From assembly GCA_958295665.1 (NCBI GenBank), contig OY282559.1:248058764-248122763 (forward strand): a stretch of 64,000 bases of DNA, given 5' to 3'. Of the stretch, positions 1 through 64,000 are shown piece by piece (within the stretch, counting starts at the first letter, position 1; each line of letters begins with the position of its first letter). The notes under the pieces are model-generated. The model had not been told where the DNA came from. It worked only from the letters and a program-made list of their open reading frames with translations, and did not search any database. The DNA is from Tipula vernalis. Taxonomy: Eukaryota > Arthropoda > Insecta > Diptera > Tipulidae. The position numbers and the translations under genes are program-made.

Positions 1-1384
1 TCATATTTTTGTGATCAATTACTAATTTTGTTTCTATTACACATCAGTCAAAAAAATAATAATTTTTGCGATTAACAGAAAACATTAATGAAAACTAAAA
101 TAAGCAGCAAAATTAATTATATTGTTTAAATTATTTGTTAAAAATATTCAATTTAACATTAAAATGGCTGACACCGCGAAGGGAGCACGCCAATTAGAGA
201 GTATTATTTTTGTTCGATAACCAAAAGAAAAAATTGCGCGGAATGTTTGATACATTATTATGTTTTAGTAATTAAAAATTAAATTAATAAAAAAAGAAAA
301 ATTTATAAACAAAATATATCAATTCCCATAGTTTTTTTTTTAATTCGATTTTTGTTGATTTTTTGCCAACTTTTCTGTTCATTAATTTATATTATGCTGT
401 TTGCTTTAACATTTTTTTTTATGTTTTTTGTATTATTTCACTTATTATATTATTTTTACCTTTTTTTTTTGCTTATTTCTTCTAAATATAATTATATAAT
501 TAACATCTAATATTAGCAGAAAGCTTTTTTTTTATTTATATAAAATATATAAATATTATTTAATTTTCAGAAAGGGGCCGATTACATATTTATGATTTCT
601 TTTAAAAAAATTCAAATAAATTAAACAACTCGCATTAAAATAAAAATTAAAAAACAAAACTAAAAAGAGTACGTAAGCTTATAAAGTTAAATAATTAATT
701 AATTAATAATATTTTTAATTATAAAATAAAAAATTATAAGCAATTCTATTATTATTATTAACATTATGTTTAATTATTCATTTACATATAAATTAAATTA
801 AATTATATTATTATTCATTTTGTTTAATTTTTTAACAAATATAATGACTATTATTTTAAACATATTATATATAAATATAAAAAAAAAATTATAAAAAAAA
901 ATAATTATCGTTTTTTTAATTAATGACTGAAATTTATGTTATTATATTTTTTCTGTTTATTAATTAATTATATTAATTTTTATTTATGTAAAAAAATTTA
1001 ATTATTTTGTTTTTTTTGTTTTATATCTTAATAATTTTAAGGAAGATTTTAATTATAATAATAATAATAAAGAAAAATTATAAAATAATAAAAAAAATTA
1101 GATAAAAAGTATATATTTTAATAATAATTAATTTTGTTCATATATTTAATATAAAGGGACAAAATCACACATTCATCAATTTTTTCAAAAAATCTTTTTT
1201 TATCTTATAATTTTTCTATACAAAATTTAAAAAAAAATAAAAATTACAAAAAAAAAAATACATTTTTTTGTTTTTTTTTATTTAATTATATAAATTAATT
1301 AATTGTAATATTTTTTGATACTTTGTTCGACATGTTATTAATTTTTATTTTTCTTCTAGTGGAATTTGCCGTTTTATTGTTCTA
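1..1384. other. AT-rich DNA downstream of Patronin (3' UTR and intergenic)
   Basis: Extremely A/T-rich with long homopolymers and TAATTA runs. It lies 3' of the Patronin stop codon, so it should contain the 3' UTR. I see no other gene. Confidence 0.6.
1344..1378 (-). promoter_or_regulatory. candidate polyadenylation signals of Patronin
   Basis: Reading the minus strand, AATAAA hexamers occur at 1378-1373 (7 nt after the stop codon) and 1349-1344. Further AT-rich candidates follow below 1300. Which one is used cannot be told from sequence. Confidence 0.3.
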
Positions 1385-57242
<55,858 letters not shown>

Positions 57243-59814
57243 CTGCAAATAAAAGAAAAAAAGTATGTAAATCTTTTGTGTGTAAAATTCTCTTGCGTAA
57301 ATATTTCATATAAATACAAATAACATGATATCATTCAAATATAAATTGTATGGTGACGCCTTATCACGAACAGAAAAATAATTTGTTTATTGTGTGTGGG
57401 GATTCATGGTTATAAATATGAATTTAGATTTTTTTTGCAAAAAAAAAAAAAAAGGGTGGATGTAAAAAGTCTACCTGTGTGGTCCCAATTTCTAGTACAT
57501 ATCTAATTTATTTTAAAGAATCATTACTTTCATTATTTATAAAAATGTTCTAATTTAGTTTGGAATCGAGCCGATTAGCTCACTATTTATGGGGGAAAAC
57601 AGTTCCATCTAAATAGGGTTCTCCCAAAATGACTGAATAAACAAAAATTGGGCTACTTAGATGAGTTTACAGTTATTTTCAGCGGTTACATATGTATGCA
57701 AGTTGAATAGAACAATAATGCAATGACCTATTTGATGTAAGAAAACCAAACTCCAAATTTAATTTTACCATCAAAATAATTTTGAGCACTTTACTAAGCA
57801 GTAATTTCATGTTAGAATGCTGAAAAAAAAATATTTATCTGTTTATTTTATCGGAGTAATTTTTACTATATATCAGAAATAAACTGCTAAAACAGTATTC
57901 AAAATATGTATTTAGTTTAAATAAAATACATTTGGTAAAGGCTCACAAGACAGTAAACGTAAATAATATTTTTGCTTGGTATGGTAAAAATATTCTTGAA
58001 AAAATAAACAAATCTTAAAGAAAATAATTTATAATTTAAAAAGTTTTATATCATAATTTTATTATTTAAATAAAACAAGTTTAAAATGTTTCAAATTGTA
58101 AACTATTTTTTAAATACATAATTTGTTTCTTTTTTCCAAAGCATAGTTAAAACAAGTAAAAATCAAAAGCGTTTGATGTTTAACCGAAGCAACCTTGATT
58201 TTATAAAGCCATAGTCTAAAAAACGAAGCTTTTATAAGGGAATTCGAAACGAGGAAAAAACCAAACTTTTCATAGTAAAACACACAAAACATATAGGAAA
58301 TCACTTTTTTTCCTAAGATAAATTCTTAAATGAAAACGTTACAAATTCTTAATTATGATTTCTGAAATACTATCATAAATGTTTGAATTTCAACATATAT
58401 GAAGGTCGTTTAAGTAAATCGTTTCCATTTTTTTTGTAATAATTGATTTATTTAAACCAAAATATAAAACAATTTCATAACAACAGCATTCTGGTCAAAT
58501 TGAAATAAAAGGTTACTACAATTCGTTTGGTCATTAAGTCAATACACATTACATAGATGGCAGTGATGGCCGTAAAAATTTGGTAAAATCGTAACAAAAG
58601 TTACCACCTGAGGAAATTTAAAGTTCAAAAATTGTAGGAAAAGAAAAATAAATTCACAAAATATTAAGAACGTGTGACAATTTTGTGATTAAACTAAAGA
58701 TAAATTTAGCAAGTATGTATTATTTTAATTCGTCCAAGCCAACTTTGATGTATTTTGCAAAATGAAAGTTCGATAAAAATATTTTAGAAATAATTTAATT
58801 TTAATATTTCTGCAATTATATTTACTTAATACCAATGTAGACTTTTAGTATATTGTTGTTAAAGATATGTAGAAAACTTTTATATAAACGTTTTATAATA
58901 TTTTTGATTTTTTCATTGAAAAACCTGAAGCTAGCTAAATACACCATTTTTACTACGGATTCCTATGAAAATCAGTGAAAAGTTATACCACTAAAAAGCA
59001 AGCTTCTAAAAAATACGTCATTATGATTATGGCTCTATACCCTAGAAGGCTCTGGTATAACTCGAAGTAAAAAAAACTTGTTACTTCAAATATGCTACTT
59101 TAATCATTGTGCCAAATTAAATTTGCTCATGTATACTCCAATCCTTTCAAAATTTACAACAAAAATCAACTCAAGATCGGTTTATTGATGATGTTTCGTG
59201 ATTAGAGACTCCTAATGATGTGTTTGTTGCTATTCGCTCCTTCTATGATAATAAAAGGTTCGCCGCCAATTACATATTTATAAATAGAAGTACCTAATGG
59301 CGAAAAGTTTTTAGGATCGCTTTATCTGATTGCAGCTTTTTGTTTATCAATTTTTGCAAATACCTCTTTACTTTATTTGGACCACTTGAAATTTCTGCCT
59401 ACCCGGCGTTTCAGTTTTCAACTTCGAACTTTGCTGTCTTGCAGTTAACATTTTTTACCGGTGCCACCTTTTCCTTCCAGGCTTCTTTATTCTGGATCAG
59501 AATAATTGCCTTACAGATGAAAGATCTTTAAAATAGTGATAAATTTGTTTTTTTGGTCAGATTTTCCATTTACTGATCGTTTTGCGACGATCTACTTCTT
59601 GATTCGATATTTCTCAAAAAGAAAACATTCAATTTTTGAATAGAACACAATTTCAAAGCTTTAAAATTCAGAATTTTATTAAACCTTCACTAGAATTTTA
59701 GAATATGTAAAATATTTTATTTATTTTAAACAATTTTATTTGTTTATTTCAAAATAAAACTGTAAAAAGGGCCAAAGTTATATTTCTCCTTACATAGGTA
59801 TTTCTAGTTTTGTA

Positions 59815-59898
59815 AATTTAAAAGGCAGCATGATTAATTTAAAAGGTAGAATGATTAATTTAAACGGCAGCGCGGTTAATTTAAAAAGGTAGTGATAT
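59815..59898. repeat. 21-bp tandem repeat, four copies
   Basis: The unit is AATTTAAAAGGCAGCATGAT + T, repeated four times with substitutions (GGTAGAATG, GGCAGCGCG, GGTAGTGAT). Confidence 0.85.
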
Positions 59899-60559
59899 AA
59901 ACAAAAATTGGGCTAGAATTTTTCAGATTTATTTTAAACCATTCAAATAAACTATAATAACCAAATGCCATAATACTATATGCGGATTTATAATTTAAAA
60001 TAAAAGCGTTTTAGTTTCGAAATTTTTATATTTCTGAGAGATAATAATCTAATATTAATATAAGATTACATAGTAATATAAAGAAACATAACAAATCAAT
60101 CTTTAGTTTAAATTCCCGACGTTATAAGCGAAATGTCGAAATATGCGAGTGTTATTTTTAAAATTAAAATTATCTGCCTTTGGTTATTTTTATACCAAGC
60201 AAATAAAAAAACCAAATTTTTTAAGTATCGCCCACCCCCTCTTATTTATGTCATCGTGAGAATAAAAAATCAAGAGAAATGAGCTGAAAAATTCCAAGAT
60301 AAGATTTTTAATCAAAGATGACATGCACATGATTAGCCTCAATATATGTATTGAAACTCAAGCCAAGAAATGAGGAAAAATAAAATAAAACTATCATTAT
60401 ATATCCCATTCCAATAAATGTTTCTGAAACAGACATAAAACTAGATATTTCCTCTAACGGCAGTCCTCCGAAAGGTTTTTATTTGAAATGGCATATTTTT
60501 TAGCGTGCATTTGATTAGCCTCAGATAAAAAAAAACTTCAATAAAATATCACAAAACAA

Positions 60560-61010
60560 ATATTCATTTATTTTTAATGTTTTGTAACTCCCCCGTCATT
60601 AACACCGTAAATTCTTTCAGGCATTGAATTATACAAAGATTGAATATAGCTTAAAAGGCATTTCCTTTATTGTGATATTGGCGCCGCTCGCCATGATAAC
60701 CATCCCCAAGCATTTTCCATTATGTTCAAATCTGGTGATAATGCTGGCCACTTTAGAACATAAATATTTTTCCTTTCTAATCATTCTTTTACTATTTTAA
60801 CTGTATGGATGGGTGCATTATCATGCTGAAAAATGAAATTTTGGCATAACCTCTCGAAACATTACTTTTTGTATTTTCAGCATGTTTAAGTACTTTTGAA
60901 CTGTTTGGACACCATCGCATATCACCAAATCAAGCACCTCATACGGTGAAACCGAACGAGGAATGATAATCTAGAATCCTGAAAATTTTGTTAGTTGACA
61001 ATGTACCACG
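60560..61010 (-). pseudogene. Tc1-like transposase remnant
   Basis: The minus strand gives QHDNAPIHTVKIVK-like (second Asp, frame-shifted), then YVLKWPALSPDLNIMENAWG (Glu region) and LYNSMPERIYGVN at the C-terminus. The LNI(I/M)ENAWGWLS block ties it to the 9460-10345 remnant. Stops and shifts are present and no N-terminus is visible. Confidence 0.8.
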
Positions 61011-61746
61011 AGATAAAGTTGTGATACAAATTTCAAATTTAAGGGGAAATTCGTCAAAAATCACCTTACAAATGTTGGACCACACAGTTTACATATAACG
61101 ACCAAATTTACTTATTGCCATACAACATTATAGTATCATGCATGCTTTGGGAACATGAGATAGAGAGTACCAAGAACAACGCATACGCCATTTACCATCC
61201 CTGGACTGGGATGTTGTATACAAGGCGAAAAGTGGGTTTAGGCATCTTTTACTAACACTGAATTTCAACACTATTTTGTAAATTAGAAATTGCTTTTTCT
61301 ATTGCGATTTCAACCAGTCATAAGAATCTTGTAAGGATCTTCTCGTTTTTCTTCACTTCGTTGATATACAAAAATGGTGAAAGACATATACATCATTTGA
61401 GTGTTAATAAAAACCAATTTCAGTGTTAATAAATCTGTAGGATTTCCGATACCTGAGTTATTTAATTCCAGCAAATTGTCACAGTTCTACACCGCCGAAG
61501 CAAATTTCTTTCCGTACATTCTCTTGTTTTTGATCAATTTGAATTAGAAATTACAATTATTGAAACAATAGGTACAAAAAATTTATCAATCGAGCAAAGT
61601 GCTTTTGCAATTTCACACGCTTTTTCTGATTTACTTTTCCGACGCGGTCATCGACAATTTTTTGTAAAACCATAATAATAATCGGTACTGGCTTAGTTGG
61701 CCCAAACAATGTGTGAGTTAAATCTCTCTAGTCTCTTTTTATTCTA

Positions 61747-62821
61747 CTTGGGCTGAAAAGTTCCCTGTATTGACACATAGAGGATGCTGTAATGGGTTAT
61801 CATTATTAAATTTCGAAAATAGAATCTCTTATTAGGCGCCATTTACAGTTTCAGGTGGATCTGTCATAAGCAACAAAATTGACATATTCTAATACATTTT
61901 GTGAAGAATGGATAAATTTCAAAATCGTAGTGCAATACATTATTTTTAAAACCGATATCAAAAATGGTATGGATATAACTCTGGGCGAGTCTACACCACC
62001 CTTGGATCGGCGAATTTAAACAAGGTCGCACAAGTGTTTTTAATGATGAACGCAGCACAAGGCCAAAACCAACACCAGAAATGATTTTAAAAATCCATTC
62101 AAAAGAAAGTATAGACAATGTAATATGTGCATGGGCATTTGCTTATGAAGAAACTTAAAGCAAGATGGGTGCCGTGTTCGTTAACCATCGATCAAAAACG
62201 CAAATGAGTTACCACTTCACAGTAATGTTTGGACATGTTAAAGCATAATAATAATAAGGATGACTTTTGCGTCAATTAAAAACAATTGATATATGGATTC
62301 ATTATTTTATTACATACCAGAGTCTGCACAACAGGCTGTACAGTGGATGGAACCTGGTCAAAGTCAATCAAAGCGACCAAAAACATCGCAATCAGCTGGA
62401 AAGGTAATGAGCACTATTTTTTGGGACATACGTGGAATATTCCTCATCGACAATCTAGAAAAATTAAAAACAACACTGGCGAGTATTACAGGGCTTTATT
62501 GGACAAATTGAAATACGCATTCAAGGCAAAACGAACACATTGGCCAGGAAAGAAATTCTCTTTCTTCAAGAAAATGCACCCGCTCACAAGTCAATAATAG
62601 TGATAGCAAAATTGTATCAGTTACAATTGATACGGCTATTTTCTGCCTCCAAAATTAAAAAGATGGCTACAGGGAAGAGATTTGCGCTGAGTAATAGTCT
62701 AAACAAACGCATATTTTGAAGCGTTTACAAAATCTCTTTACCAGACAGATATTGACATGTTGGAAAAACATTGCCAAAAAATATGCATTTTATTATTAAT
62801 ACAGGAAACTTTTCAGCCCAT
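61747..62821 (+). mobile_element. mariner element, internally decayed, both ends present
   Basis: The ends TTGGGCTGAAAAGTTCCCTG and the inverse of ATGGGCTGAAAAGTTTCCTG are flanked by TA (61745-61746, 62822-62823). Length is 1075 bp, shorter than a full mariner, so internal deletions are likely. It is the same family as 35139-35685. Confidence 0.88.
62286..62600 (+). pseudogene. mariner transposase fragment
   Basis: Two overlapping frames give FYYIPESAQQAVQWMEPGQS, TSQSAGKVMSTIFWDIRGIF, LIDNLEK and, shifted, TGEYYRALLDKLKYAFKAKR. These correspond to the region between the first and second catalytic Asp of mariner. The second Asp block is reduced to FFKKMHPLTSQ, so it is inactive. Confidence 0.88.
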
Positions 62822-64000
62822 TAGCATTAACAAATTTCCAAATATAAAACAAGAAAAATTATTATTCTAAACACAAGCAGTTCACGCTCAAAATAATCTT
62901 TGGCGTATTTGAATAGCAATAGCTTAAATTACACCATTTGCACAACACAAATGTAGATCAACTACTTAAATATAATGAGCAATAAATTATCCACCCGCTT
63001 ACATCAAACTCATGAATAAAACACCTAGAGTTAAACTCGTTAATCAACGCGACATTTAAATGTCTTGCAAATAATATTATAAAACCTTGGTATATATTGT
63101 ATGTATATTCAAACCATGTTTTAAATTCCATTTTTACATAAATTATACTCTACTAAATAACGATAAAAAAAAATTCATTCATAAAATATTTGCTATTTTT
63201 TTGTCTGTTTGAAGTAAAAAAATCATCTTACAACAAAATTAATTATTCGTAATGAAGAGGTGGATTGTATATGCGGTTTTATTTGTTATTGCAAATAATG
63301 CGGTATGATTCGCTGTAAATCTTAAATCCATCATCGCATACCAAACACCTATATCTAAACAATTAGTGTGTTTTGTATTAACACACGTCAAGTATACTTG
63401 ATGTTGTTTTTATAAATTCCTTGTCACATTGCACCAATAGCTAAAGTTTTATTTTAATAGCGTAGTGCAATGACAAATAAAATTAGATGTATGTTAAAAT
63501 TACCATCAATTAACACTTCTAACTGTATAGTTTTATGAATCAATAAATCATTATCTAGTCTTAACCACTAAACTTAATTTTATGAATAGTGTGAAAAACT
63601 ATAGAAATATTTATCTATTCTTAGTTTTATATAACAAAAGATGTACTCATTGGAGAGAAGTTGTGTTCCTGTTTATTTTAAGTGAACATACGAGTACATA
63701 CATATTCGTATTTTGTTGAGAATAATAATAATATTAAGAAAATGATTTCTTCAAATTAATTAGAAATTTCATTTCCAATTATCACTTCACAAAGTATCAG
63801 GGTTTATGAAGAAATGCACGTCAATACCGATAATCGTCCCAGTTTGCTGCTACTCAGTGTAATATTGACTCTGCTGTTATTTCGTATAAATAATTGATTT
63901 TCTGCAGTGACATAATTGGAGATAATGTGGTCTGCATCGCCAGAAGATTACTTTGCTTCAAATTTATTGCTTTCAAATACTTTGTTTAGCATTTCAGCAA

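Larger units (their letters stand above)
57243..64000 (-). other. Patronin intron upstream of the CH exon (continues past window)
   Basis: No minus-strand start codon followed by a phase-0 donor matching the expected short N-terminal peptide was found, so the first exon is probably beyond 64000. Apart from the listed remnants I see only A/T-rich DNA. Confidence 0.6.

Overview
The window is AT-rich eukaryotic nuclear DNA with long introns, consensus GT/AG splice sites and many decayed DNA transposons. The main gene encodes an insect-type CAMSAP protein (Patronin), so an insect, most likely a dipteran, is inferred; the species cannot be named from this sequence.

One gene organises the window. 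Patronin (the microtubule minus-end binding CAMSAP protein) runs on the minus strand from 57242 down to 1385. I reconstructed 18 coding exons whose phases all agree: 5265 nt, 1754 codons plus stop. They give the N-terminal calponin-homology (CH) domain (56265-57242), a long low-complexity and coiled-coil middle (25171-39653), and the C-terminal CKK domain. The CKK domain is split between 21281-21563 and a last exon at 1385-1529, which lies beyond a 19.75-kb intron. The very first coding exon is not visible and probably lies beyond 64000.

The giant last intron (1530-21280) holds an intact, intronless BTB-BACK gene (11170-12405, minus strand, with a TATA-like box and a polyadenylation signal). 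It also holds decayed elements: a Ty3/gypsy gag piece (2163-3016), a FLYWCH/MULE transposon interrupted by a MITE (about 3070-6085), a mariner element with complete ends (7013-8300), a gypsy reverse-transcriptase piece (about 8440-9160), Tc1-like remnants (9460-10345; 16590-17215), and foldback/MITE elements at 13545-13844, 18631-19341 and 20402-20640.

The compact middle of Patronin (21-40 kb) has shorter introns with small MITEs (26101-26198, 35691-35828), a truncated mariner (35139-35685) and a 98-bp (TA)n tract. The intron at 39654-56264 is a transposon graveyard: mariner, LINE and Tc1 remnants, a composite repeat with a 49-codon tandem duplication (42356-44062), foldback elements, and a PIF/Harbinger element with both ends and TTA target duplications (47987-53200). 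Two complete-ended elements sit inside that Harbinger: a mariner, itself carrying a small retroposed insert, and a Tc1-like element made of two head-to-head pieces. The first visible intron (57243-64000) holds a Tc1 remnant and a second copy of the 35-kb mariner family.

Only Patronin and the BTB gene look like functional host genes. I found no RNA gene, CRISPR array or bacterial-type operon.
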